Counted from the first letter of the stretch, positions 1 to 4,922 are shown. The stretch: 6,066 bases of DNA from Sedimentisphaerales bacterium (GCA_016932895.1 JAFGCA010000283.1:1-6066); one strand, 5' to 3'. Numbers and translations: made by a program. The notes: generated from the sequence alone by a model not told the origin.

Positions 1-2244
1 GATCTGGTCGTCGTGGGCGGAGGGCTGGCCGGGACGTGCTGCGCCATCACGGCGGCCAGGGCCGGCGTTCGGGTCGCCCTAGTCCAGGATCGGCCGGTCC
101 TGGGCGGCAACGCGTCGAGCGAGATCCGCATGGTGGCCCTCGGCGCGACGGCCTCGCGAGCCAACAACAACCGCTGGGCCCGCGAGGGAGGCGTCATCGA
201 CGAGTTCCTGCTGGAAAACGTCTACCGCAATCCGGAAGGCAACCCGCTGCTCGGCGACGTCCTCTTGTTGGACATGGTCCTGACCGAGCCGCGGATCACG
301 CTGCTGTTGAACACGGCCGTGTTCGACGTTGTTAAGCGGGACGCCAGCACGATCGCCTCGATCCGCGCGTTTTGCAGCCAGAACGAGACATTCTATGAAA
401 TCGAGGCTCCACTGTTCTGCGACGCCTCGGGCGACGGCATCGTGGGCTATCTGGCCGGGGCCACGTTTCGCATGGGGGCCGAATCGGCCGATGAGTTCGA
501 CGAGCCGCTAGCGCCAGACGCAGCCTACGGCGAACTGCTGGGCCATTCGATCTATTTTCAGACGAAGGACATCGGCCGGCCCGTTCCGTTCGTCCGCCCG
601 CGGTTCGCGTTGGAGGACGTCACGAAGATCACACGGCTCGAACGCGTCAATGCTGGCACGCAAGGACGCGATCTCTGGTGGCTGGAATACGGAGGCCGAC
701 TCGACACGATCCACGACGCCGAGACGATCAAGTGGGACTTGTGGCGTATCGTCTACGGCGTGTGGGATTACATCAAGAACTCGGGCAAGTTCCCCGAGGC
801 CCAGACTCGCACGCTCGAATGGGTCGGCACCGTGCCCGGCAAACGCGAAAGCCGGCGATTCGAAGGGGATTATATCCTGAGCCAACGCGACCTCGTCGAC
901 CGGCAACGCCACGACGACGCCGTGTCCTACGGCGGTTGGTCGATCGACCTGCACCCGGCCGACGGACTCTATTCACCCCATCCACCTTGCACGCAATGGC
1001 ACGCCAAGGGCATTTACTCGATCCCGTACCGCTCGCTTTATAGCCGGAACATCGCCAATCTGTTCTTGGCCGGGCGGATCATCAGCGCGTCGCACGTTGC
1101 CTTCAGCTCCACTCGTGTCATGGCCACCTGTGCCCACAATGCCCAGGCGGTGGGCGTCGCAGCCGCGGTTTGTCTGCGAGAGAATGCCCTGCCGGCCAAC
1201 CTGGCCGCGGGCGGGCGGCTCGCCCAACTCCGGCTTGAATTGGCCAGGACCGGACAATACATCCCCGGCTACACGCTGGTCGATCCGGATGATCTGGCCC
1301 GACGTGCGACAATCACCGCGACTAGCCAACTTCGTCTATCCGCCCTGCCGCCGGACGGGGCGCTCCATCGGCTCGAATGTCCCCGGGCCGCGCTTCTCCC
1401 GGTCCCGGCGGGGCCCGTGCCGCGCGTCGCATTTCACTTTGACGCCGATCGAAACACGCAACTCACGGTGAGCCTGCGCACCGGTTGTCAGCCGGATAGC
1501 TACACGCCCGAGCAGACGCTGGCCACGCGGACGGTTGACGTCCCGGCCGGCACGGATCAGACGGTTTGGGTCGACTTCGGCGTGTCGATCGACACAGCCC
1601 GATATGTGTTCGTGTGCCTGGGGAAGAACCTCGATCTGTCGGTCCGCGGGAGCCGCCGGCTCGTCACGGGCCTGATGTCTGTCGTGCATCGAGGCCGGGT
1701 CGACGTCACGATCGGGGCCGTGCAAACACCCGAGCCGGGCCTGGGCGTCGAAAGTTTCGAGTTCTGGCCTTCACTCCCCGACGGGCAGCGCGAGAACCTG
1801 GCCCTGCAACTCGATCCGCCGCTCGACCTGTTCGGCCCGGAATCGGTTGTCAACGGCGTCGCCCGACCGACGTGTGGCCCCAACGCCTGGGTGGCCGACC
1901 CGACGGACGCTCGTCCGGTGCTGACGCTACGCTGGACAAAGCCGCAAACGATCGCACGGATCGAATTGGTCTTCGACACCGACCAGGACAACCCTCTGTT
2001 TTCCACGCAGTACCTGCACGCCCAACGCATCATGCCGCAGTGCATCCGCCAATACCGAGTTTTAGACGCCCAAGGGCAAGAGCTAGCCTGTTCCGAAGAA
2101 AACCGTCAAACCCGCAACACGATTTGCTTAACCCCGCCGGTCGAGACCGACACCCTTCAGTTCGAATTGACCTCCCCGAGCGAACACGCCCCCGCCGCCC
2201 TGCACGAACTCCGCTGCTACGGCCCTCGGGCCGACGAGGTGTAA
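1..2244 (+). CDS. FAD-dependent oxidoreductase (FAD_oxidored family) with C-terminal discoidin-like domain; 5' end missing
   Basis: The reading frame is open from base 1 and ends at TAA 2242-2244, giving 747 visible codons. The start lies upstream of the window; the GTG at 13 is inside the dinucleotide-binding strand and is not a plausible start. The N-terminus shows the Rossmann motif VVVGGGLAG (visible residues 3-11), then LGGNASSEIRM (about 34-44), DASGDG (141-146) and a late flavin-contact segment NLFLAGRIISASHVAF (about 353-368). This order is typical of the FAD_oxidored (PF12831) group, which binds FAD non-covalently; the substrate cannot be told from sequence. Residues from about 440 to 605 look like beta-rich linker. 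Residues about 614-741 (NGVARP, a central IARIELVFDTD strand, closing LHELRCYG) resemble an F5/8 type C (discoidin/galactose-binding) fold, suggesting a carbohydrate-related role. No close downstream partner on this strand; a hairpin at 2333-2361 follows. The oxidoreductase call is firm, the C-terminal domain call moderate. Confidence 0.9.
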   Translation, partial: DLVVVGGGLAGTCCAITAARAGVRVALVQDRPVLGGNASSEIRMVALGATASRANNNRWAREGGVIDEFLLENVYRNPEGNPLLGDVLLLDMVLTEPRITLLLNTAVFDVVKRDASTIASIRAFCSQNETFYEIEAPLFCDASGDGIVGYLAGATFRMGAESADEFDEPLAPDAAYGELLGHSIYFQTKDIGRPVPFVRPRFALEDVTKITRLERVNAGTQGRDLWWLEYGGRLDTIHDAETIKWDLWRIVYGVWDYIKNSGKFPEAQTRTLEWVGTVPGKRESRRFEGDYILSQRDLVDRQRHDDAVSYGGWSIDLHPADGLYSPHPPCTQWHAKGIYSIPYRSLYSRNIANLFLAGRIISASHVAFSSTRVMATCAHNAQAVGVAAAVCLRENALPANLAAGGRLAQLRLELARTGQYIPGYTLVDPDDLARRATITATSQLRLSALPPDGALHRLECPRAALLPVPAGPVPRVAFHFDADRNTQLTVSLRTGCQPDSYTPEQTLATRTVDVPAGTDQTVWVDFGVSIDTARYVFVCLGKNLDLSVRGSRRLVTGLMSVVHRGRVDVTIGAVQTPEPGLGVESFEFWPSLPDGQRENLALQLDPPLDLFGPESVVNGVARPTCGPNAWVADPTDARPVLTLRWTKPQTIARIELVFDTDQDNPLFSTQYLHAQRIMPQCIRQYRVLDAQGQELACSEENRQTRNTICLTPPVETDTLQFELTSPSEHAPAALHELRCYGPRADEV

Positions 2245-2259
2245 TGCAAGAAGACAACT

Positions 2260-2289
2260 ATTAGCGTAGATTAGTGCTAATTAGCGTTT
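2260..2289. repeat. Three direct repeats of ATTAGYG on a 10-bp period
   Basis: Three copies of ATTAGYG begin at 2260, 2270 and 2280, each followed by three variable bases, so the copies lie on the same face of the helix. The tract is AT-rich in otherwise GC-rich DNA and starts 15 bases after the oxidoreductase stop. It could be a phased protein-binding site or a member of a dispersed extragenic repeat family. No function can be assigned. Confidence 0.6.
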
Positions 2290-2321
2290 TCTCTTCCGTG
2301 CCTGTGCGGTTATTGCGGGCG

Positions 2322-2361
2322 CAAACGAAGAAGGGGAAGGCCTCCGGAGACAACCTTCCCC
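2322..2361 (-). terminator. Intrinsic terminator of lipoprotein gene A, possibly bidirectional
   Basis: GGGGAAGG (2333-2340) pairs with CCTTCCCC (2354-2361) around a core containing CTCCGGAG that can itself fold. Read on the minus strand, the stem is followed by TTCTTCGTTTG, a T-rich tail. It lies about 90 bases after the lipoprotein A stop. On the plus strand the tail is weaker, but the hairpin sits between two convergent genes and may also stop transcripts from the oxidoreductase gene. The same hairpin recurs after lipoprotein gene B. Confidence 0.7.
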
Positions 2362-2451
2362 CTTATCCTCATTGAAGATGCAACAATCGGACAACAGCTT
2401 GGCTTTCAGGCCAGTGCCAGAGCGCTCGGTCTTAGAATATAAACCCGATGA

Positions 2452-2607
2452 CTACTTCTTGGGTGCATCCTTGCCGCCACCGTCCGTACTGAAGGACGGC
2501 GGCGTGCCATCGTCCTTCTTGTCGTTCTTCTTCTTGCCATCACCGCAGCCTGAGGCGAGGAACATGCTGACGCTCAGGAGAACGAGGAACATTCCAAGGC
2601 GTTTCAT
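2452..2607 (-). CDS. Small Lys/Asp-rich lipoprotein A, 51 aa
   Basis: A 51-codon gene running from ATG (2607-2605) to TAG (2454-2452). The protein begins MKRLGMFLVLLSVSMF and continues LASGC, with Cys21 as the predicted lipidation site. That is a short basic n-region (K2, R3), a hydrophobic h-region (about 5-18) and a lipobox, so signal peptidase II processing and membrane anchoring are predicted. The -3 position of the box is Ala, not the commoner Leu. The mature part is only 31 residues, hydrophilic, with 8 Lys and 6 Asp (KKKNDKKDDG, then a PP/GGG stretch) and no recognisable domain. A Shine-Dalgarno, AGAAAGG, lies 6 bases upstream. A paralogue at 2893-3033 has almost the same signal peptide. 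Preservation of frame, lipobox, ribosome site, promoter and terminator in both copies is the main evidence that it is real. The function is unknown; an envelope-stress role is inferred from the promoter shared with the neighbouring ECF sigma gene. Confidence 0.85.
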   Translation of the reverse strand: MKRLGMFLVLLSVSMFLASGCGDGKKKNDKKDDGTPPSFSTDGGGKDAPKK

Positions 2608-2613
2608 TTGGAA

Positions 2614-2620
2614 CCTTTCT
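2614..2620 (-). promoter_or_regulatory. Ribosome binding site of lipoprotein gene A
   Basis: AGAAAGG on the minus strand, 6 bases before the ATG at 2607. It is embedded in a block, AAAGGTTCCAAA, that is kept in unit B next to the same start codon, which fixes the start of both short genes. Confidence 0.75.
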
Positions 2621-2681
2621 GCAAAATGGATAAATCAGGGCACTGAAGCAGGAACCTTTTCCCGCTAATCTCCTCTTTTAA

Positions 2682-2708
2682 GGAGCCTTGCCACAGGGCG
2701 TTTATTCC
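2682..2708 (-). promoter_or_regulatory. Predicted ECF-type promoter of lipoprotein gene A
   Basis: On the minus strand GGAATA (2708-2703) is followed after exactly 15 bp by GGCTCC (2687-2682). The same arrangement is found before lipoprotein gene B and the ECF sigma gene. The GGAA core resembles -35 elements used by many ECF sigma factors. The implied leader is about 65-70 nt. The GGAATA is one arm of a TATTCC-N9-GGAATA inverted repeat (2703-2723). Confidence 0.55.
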
Positions 2709-2723
2709 GTGATTGCTGGAATA
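2703..2723. repeat. Inverted repeat TATTCC-N9-GGAATA
   Basis: Perfect 6-bp arms (2703-2708 and 2718-2723) enclose GTGATTGCT. The GATTGCT core and at least one arm recur at 3131-3151 (right arm degenerate) and, as GATTGGT with arms TTTTCC and GGAATA, at 3267-3288 ahead of the sigma gene. It could be an operator overlapping the promoter, or two promoter-like half sites facing apart. Confidence 0.5.
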
Positions 2724-2769
2724 TACTTCATGTAGGCGAGGTGTTTTTCACGGCCGATATTGCGGGCGC

Positions 2770-2820
2770 AAAGAAGAGGGGGAAGGTCTCCGGAGACAAC
2801 CTTCCCCCCTTATCTTCTTT
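2770..2820 (-). terminator. Intrinsic terminator of lipoprotein gene B, symmetric
   Basis: GGGGGAAGG (2778-2786) pairs with CCTTCCCCC (2800-2808), with the palindrome GTCTCCGGAGAC in the loop region. On the minus strand the stem is followed by TCTTCTTT; on the plus strand it is followed, after CTTA, by TCTTCTTT as well, so it can act in both directions. It lies about 85 bases after the lipoprotein B stop and separates unit B from the promoter of unit A, so the two lipoprotein genes look independently transcribed. Confidence 0.75.
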
Positions 2821-2892
2821 GAAGAAGCATCGGCCGCGCCCCGGCTTGGCTCTCAGGCCAGTGCCGCGGTGCTCGGCCTCAGGACAGAGTGC

Positions 2893-3033
2893 CTACTTCT
2901 TATCAGTACCGCCATCGTCCTTCTTCTCGACGGGCGGCTTCTTGTCGCCTTCTTTCTTCTTCGTGTCGTTGCAGCCTGCGGCGATGAACATGCTGACGCT
3001 CAGCAGAACGAGGAACATTCCAAGGCGTTTCAT
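2893..3033 (-). CDS. Small Lys/Asp-rich lipoprotein B, 46 aa
   Basis: A 46-codon gene from ATG (3033-3031) to TAG (2895-2893). The protein begins MKRLGMFLVLLSVSMF and continues IAAGC, with Cys21 the predicted lipidated residue. The first 16 residues equal those of lipoprotein A, and their 48 coding bases differ at one synonymous position only. The mature part is 26 residues with 9 Lys and 7 acidic residues (TKKKEGDKKPPVEKKDD) and no hydrophobic patch, so it is probably a disordered, membrane-tethered peptide. GGAAAGG lies 7 bases before the start. This is the copy nearest the ECF sigma gene, which it faces away from; the promoter-like elements are about 150 bp apart. Size and architecture recall entericidin-type small lipoproteins, but I see no sequence match to them. 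The function is not known. Confidence 0.85.
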   Translation of the reverse strand: MKRLGMFLVLLSVSMFIAAGCNDTKKKEGDKKPPVEKKDDGGTDKK

Positions 3034-3040
3034 TTTGGAA

Positions 3041-3047
3041 CCTTTCC
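3041..3047 (-). promoter_or_regulatory. Ribosome binding site of lipoprotein gene B
   Basis: GGAAAGG on the minus strand, 7 bases before the ATG at 3033. The surrounding bases GGAAAGGTTCC form a short inverted repeat that is partly kept in unit A. Confidence 0.75.
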
Positions 3048-3109
3048 GTAAAATGGAGAAACTTGGGTCTCGCGACGGGAGCCTTCTCCCGCCAGATTCT
3101 TCTTCCGTA

Positions 3110-3136
3110 AGAGCCCTGCCCCTGGGCGTTTATTCC
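3110..3136 (-). promoter_or_regulatory. Predicted ECF-type promoter of lipoprotein gene B
   Basis: On the minus strand GGAATA (3136-3131), 15 bp, then GGCTCT (3115-3110). The stretch GGAATAAACGCCC is the same in unit A. The implied leader is about 70 nt and contains a CGGGAG-CCTT-CTCCCG hairpin (3076-3091, plus strand) that unit A lacks. The nearby ECF sigma gene has the same two elements at the same spacing. Confidence 0.55.
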
Positions 3137-3159
3137 CGGATTGCTAGAATTTCTTGAAT

Positions 3160-3178
3160 ATCTCCCAATATGGGGGAT
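3160..3178. promoter_or_regulatory. Near-palindrome between the divergent promoters
   Basis: ATCTCCC (3160-3166) and GGGGGAT (3172-3178) form 7-bp arms with one G-T mismatch around AATAT. It lies between the promoter of lipoprotein gene B and that of the sigma gene, a usual place for an operator. There is no further support. Confidence 0.3.
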
Positions 3179-3237
3179 TTGCTGGGGAATAGAGACCTGG
3201 GAGAGTGGAGGGCGAGGAGAAAGGGCGAGTGATTCAC

Positions 3238-3261
3238 CGCGGAGGCGGAGAGACGCGGAGG
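3238..3261 (+). repeat. Array of three 8-bp units, CGCGGAGG type
   Basis: CGCGGAGG, CGGAGAGA and CGCGGAGG follow each other without gaps. The pattern matches the 8-bp array at 4745-4768 (CGCAAAGA type). It lies directly upstream of the predicted sigma promoter. I take it as a member of a degenerate extragenic repeat family; a regulatory role is not shown. Confidence 0.5.
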
Positions 3262-3282
3262 TCTCATTTTCCGCGGATTGGT

Positions 3283-3309
3283 GGAATATTTGGTTGCCTG
3301 AGGGGCTCT
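3283..3309 (+). promoter_or_regulatory. Predicted autoregulatory promoter of the ECF sigma gene
   Basis: GGAATA (3283-3288), 15 bp, then GGCTCT (3304-3309), identical in both elements and in spacing to the lipoprotein B promoter although the spacer is unrelated. Upstream, TTTTCC-GCGGATTGGT-GGAATA (3267-3288) resembles the inverted repeats of the lipoprotein units. ECF sigma genes are often transcribed from their own type of promoter. A weak point is that transcription starting 6-7 bases after the -10 would leave a leader of only about 10 nt before the ATG at 3326. Confidence 0.5.
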
Positions 3310-3325
3310 GTGAGGGGGACGGGGT

Positions 3326-3865
3326 ATGTCCGGCGAAGCTGACGTGAAGATCACCGAACTGGTGAACGAGCATCACGAGTCGGTCTATCGCTATGCATAC
3401 CGGCTGACCGGCCGGCCGCACGAGGCGGAGGATCTCACCCAGCAGGTGTTCCTCACGGCCCACGAGCGGCTCGACCAGTTGCGCCAGCCCGAGGCGGCCA
3501 GGAGTTGGCTCTTCACAATCCTCAAACGAGGTTTTTTGAAGAGCCGTCGGCGGTCGCGGCCCGTCGCGGCGGCCGATTTCTCGTTGAACCTCGAGAACGT
3601 GCCGGCCGAAACGCCCCGGGGCGAGGAGATCGACCGCGAGCGGCTCCAGCAGGCGTTGGACGCGTTGGCGCCGAAGCATCGGGTCGTGTTGTTGATGTTT
3701 TACTTCGAGCAGGCCTCCTACCGGGAGATCGCCGAAGCGTTGGACGTGCCGATTGGAACGATCATGAGCCGGTTGGCCCGCGCGAAGGCCCAATTGCGGC
3801 AGTGGCTCTTCGCGGCCGAGGGAGAGACGGAAGGGCTGCAGGAAACAACCCGGACGGCGACTTGA
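3326..3865 (+). CDS. RNA polymerase sigma factor, ECF (sigma-70) family
   Basis: 179 aa, the usual length for an ECF sigma factor. Region 2 covers about residues 8-75: LVNEHHESVYRYAYRLTG, then AEDLTQQVFLTAHERL, which contacts core and melts the -10, and ARSWLFTILKRGFLKSRRR. Region 4 covers about 106-161 (LDALAPKHRVVLLMFYFEQ, SYREIAEALDVPIGTIMSRL, ending ARAKAQLRQWL), a helix-turn-helix that reads the -35. The linker (about 76-105) is short and there is no extra C-terminal domain. The ATG at 3326 is chosen because GAGGGGG lies about 9-14 bases upstream and the N-terminus aligns with family length; GTG 3344 is an alternative. The stop overlaps the start of the next gene by one base (TGATG), pointing to coupled synthesis with a membrane partner. 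The promoter-like sequence before it is shared with the two lipoprotein genes. Family assignment is firm; the exact ECF group is not determined. Confidence 0.95.
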   Translation: MSGEADVKITELVNEHHESVYRYAYRLTGRPHEAEDLTQQVFLTAHERLDQLRQPEAARSWLFTILKRGFLKSRRRSRPVAAADFSLNLENVPAETPRGEEIDRERLQQALDALAPKHRVVLLMFYFEQASYREIAEALDVPIGTIMSRLARAKAQLRQWLFAAEGETEGLQETTRTAT

Positions 3866-4665
3866 TGAGCGGATCAGGCGGCATGAACGACGACCGGCGG
3901 ACGATCGAAGCGCTCGAGGCGTATCGGTCGGACAGGGACGATCTGTCCGAGCCGGAGTTGGCCGACCTCGGGCCGTGTCTGGCCGCCTCGCCCTCGCTGG
4001 CCGAAACACACCGCCGCGTTGAGCGGCTTGACGCCGTCCTGTCCACGGTCATTCAGGACGTGCCCACGCCCCAGGGCTTGCGCGAGCGGATCCTCGATCG
4101 CCTGGCCGAGGCGTCAACTTCAGCCGTGTCCATTCGTCCGGCACATGGCCCGCAGCGTTCGAGCCGGCGTTGGGTGCTGACGTCGGTCGTTTCGACGGCG
4201 GCCGCCGCGGCGCTGGTCGCCGTGATCGGCTACTGGTACTTTCCGACCGGCTACACGGCCGACGAAGCGCTCGATCGGGCCGTGGCCTGGTGTCAGGACT
4301 CCTCGGGCAAGCCCGGCGAGCTTCTGCCTGCCGACTTGACGGCCTTGCTCCGCGAGCATCCGCCCAGCACGGACGTCATCTTGCCGGCGAATACGCGATG
4401 GCAACCGGTCGACAATTTCCTGGGCCGGCCCGGCGTGGCCTACACAATGACCGGTTGGGGCGGCGCCCGGGCGACGCTTCTGGTCGTCCCGTGCAGCCGG
4501 CCGATCCCCGACCTGGGCCCCACCGCCCCGGTTTCCCCGTACCGCACCACCGGCGGCCTGGCCGTCTCCGCCTGGCAGACCGACGGCCTGCTCTACATCC
4601 TTGTCGTCGAAGGCAACTCCCGGACCTACCGCACGTTCCTCCTCCCCAGCCAGCCCATCGCCTGA
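3865..4665 (+). CDS. Single-pass membrane protein, probable anti-sigma factor without zinc motif
   Basis: 266 aa from ATG 3865, which shares its A with the sigma factor TGA; an in-frame ATG at 3883 would give 260 aa. An open frame extends upstream to 3505, but that part is out of frame inside the sigma gene. Residues 1-102 are polar and helical, predicted cytoplasmic (DLSEPELADL, HRRVERLDAVLSTVIQDVPTP, QGLRERILDRLAEA). One TM segment lies at about 103-126 (RWVLTSVVST, then an Ala/Val-rich stretch, IGYWYF). Residues 127-266 form an exported domain ending with GGLAVSAWQTDGLLYILVVEG (about 230-250, nearly continuous). Cys143 and Cys210 could form a disulfide. The HxxxCxxC signature of zinc-binding anti-sigma domains is absent; the cytoplasmic part has one Cys (Cys38). 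The coupling, topology and size match an anti-sigma factor holding the sigma factor at the membrane. This role is inferred from context; I do not recognise the family with certainty. Confidence 0.8.
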   Translation: MSGSGGMNDDRRTIEALEAYRSDRDDLSEPELADLGPCLAASPSLAETHRRVERLDAVLSTVIQDVPTPQGLRERILDRLAEASTSAVSIRPAHGPQRSSRRWVLTSVVSTAAAAALVAVIGYWYFPTGYTADEALDRAVAWCQDSSGKPGELLPADLTALLREHPPSTDVILPANTRWQPVDNFLGRPGVAYTMTGWGGARATLLVVPCSRPIPDLGPTAPVSPYRTTGGLAVSAWQTDGLLYILVVEGNSRTYRTFLLPSQPIA

Positions 4666-4683
4666 ACCGGCTGGCGGCGGTTC
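4664..4683 (+). terminator. Possible hairpin at the end of the anti-sigma gene
   Basis: GAACCG (4664-4669) and CGGTTC (4678-4683) can pair around an 8-base loop, starting within the stop codon. No T-tract follows, so it would be a weak or Rho-assisted terminator at best. Confidence 0.3.
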
Positions 4684-4689
4684 GCTTCG

Positions 4690-4783
4690 CGCTTTCACGT
4701 CTTTGCGCGAGCTTCTATGATACGGTTGTCTTAAGAAGGGCTCACGCCAAGGCGCAAAGACGCAAAGAGAAGCCTTGCAAGGC
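4690..4783. repeat. Extragenic fold-back repeat with 8-bp CGCAAAGA array
   Basis: CGTCTTTGCGC (4698-4708) is the perfect 11-bp complement of GCGCAAAGACG (4752-4762). An inner pair, GAGCTTCT (4709-4716) with AGAAG/GCTC (4734-4743), continues the fold. The right arm is an 8-bp array, CGCCAAGG, CGCAAAGA, CGCAAAGA (4745-4768), followed by the 12-bp palindrome GCCTTGCAAGGC (4772-4783). There is no coding potential. It looks like a dispersed REP- or MITE-like element and may also limit read-through from the sigma operon. Confidence 0.6.
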
Positions 4784-4852
4784 CCTTTCATAGGGTCCGC
4801 CCAGGCGTCAAGATCGGGCCGTTTTGGGCGAATTACTTATAGGAGCCAATTT

Positions 4853-4881
4853 CTGGCATGGAATGGCATGTGTTCTATAAT
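4853..4881 (+). promoter_or_regulatory. Predicted housekeeping promoter of the DUF3592 gene
   Basis: A perfect TATAAT (4876-4881) lies 41 bases before the ATG, with CTGGCA (4853-4858) as a poor -35 at 17 bp. A direct repeat GGCATG (4855-4860 and 4865-4870) overlaps the spacer. The sequence differs entirely from the GGAATA/GGCTCT sites, so this gene is probably not in the ECF regulon. Confidence 0.5.
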
Positions 4882-4892
4882 CCTTTGGGTGC

Positions 4893-4909
4893 CACTGGCT
4901 CTGTCAGTG
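4893..4909 (+). repeat. CACTGGC hairpin repeat, copy 1
   Basis: CACTGGC-TCT-GTCAGTG forms a 7-bp stem (one G-U) in the predicted leader of the DUF3592 gene, ending 13 bases before its start codon. Two related hairpins follow the gene at 5434-5456 and 5467-5484. Confidence 0.55.
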
Positions 4910-4922
4910 CTGGGATGAACCG

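Larger units (their letters stand above)
2311..2722 (-). repeat. Tandem duplication, unit A (lipoprotein gene with its promoter and terminator)
   Basis: This block is paralogous to 2758-3150 in the same orientation. The conserved blocks in order are TATTGCGGGCGCAAA (2311-2325), the terminator hairpin, the start of the lipoprotein gene with its Shine-Dalgarno, and the promoter with GGGCGTTTATTCC and GATTGCTGGAAT. Sequence between these blocks has diverged by substitutions and indels. The unit is about 20 bp longer than unit B, partly because its coding region is five codons longer. Confidence 0.85.
2758..3150 (-). repeat. Tandem duplication, unit B (lipoprotein gene with its promoter and terminator)
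   Basis: Second copy of the block at 2311-2722, in direct orientation and separated from it by about 35 bp. It starts with TATTGCGGGCGCAAA (2758-2772) and ends with GATTGCTAGAAT (3139-3150). The start of the coding region and the terminator are close to identical with unit A, while the mature lipoprotein and the middle of the leader differ. Confidence 0.85.

Noticed and set aside
2260..2289. Short phased repeats as a CRISPR array
   Set aside because: Repeat units of 7 bp with 3-bp spacers are far too short for CRISPR, and no cas genes are present.
2372..3157. Plus-strand open frames of 98-138 codons (2372-2668, 2713-3051, 2741-3157)
   Set aside because: They lie antisense to the two lipoprotein genes and their terminators. 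Their apparent similarity to each other comes from the duplication, and they have no ribosome sites or recognisable protein features.
3186..3212. Additional GGAATA upstream of the sigma gene
   Set aside because: The sequence 15 bp downstream is GGAGGG, not GGCTCY, and no inverted-repeat arm is present.
3505..3864. Upstream extension of the anti-sigma frame
   Set aside because: It overlaps the sigma coding region out of frame. The ATG at 3865, sharing a base with the sigma stop, is the natural coupled start.
2903..4009. Minus-strand open frame of 368 codons
   Set aside because: It is Arg/Pro-rich low-complexity translation antisense to the sigma gene, in a different frame from lipoprotein gene B; a typical shadow in GC-rich DNA.
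4120..4791. Minus-strand open frame of 223 codons
   Set aside because: It lies antisense to the anti-sigma gene and runs into the fold-back repeat; its composition is Gly/Arg-rich with no motif.
4854..4868. Sigma-54-like TGGCAT...TGGCA before the DUF3592 gene
   Set aside because: The GG to GC spacing is one base short of the strict sigma-54 requirement, and a perfect TATAAT follows.
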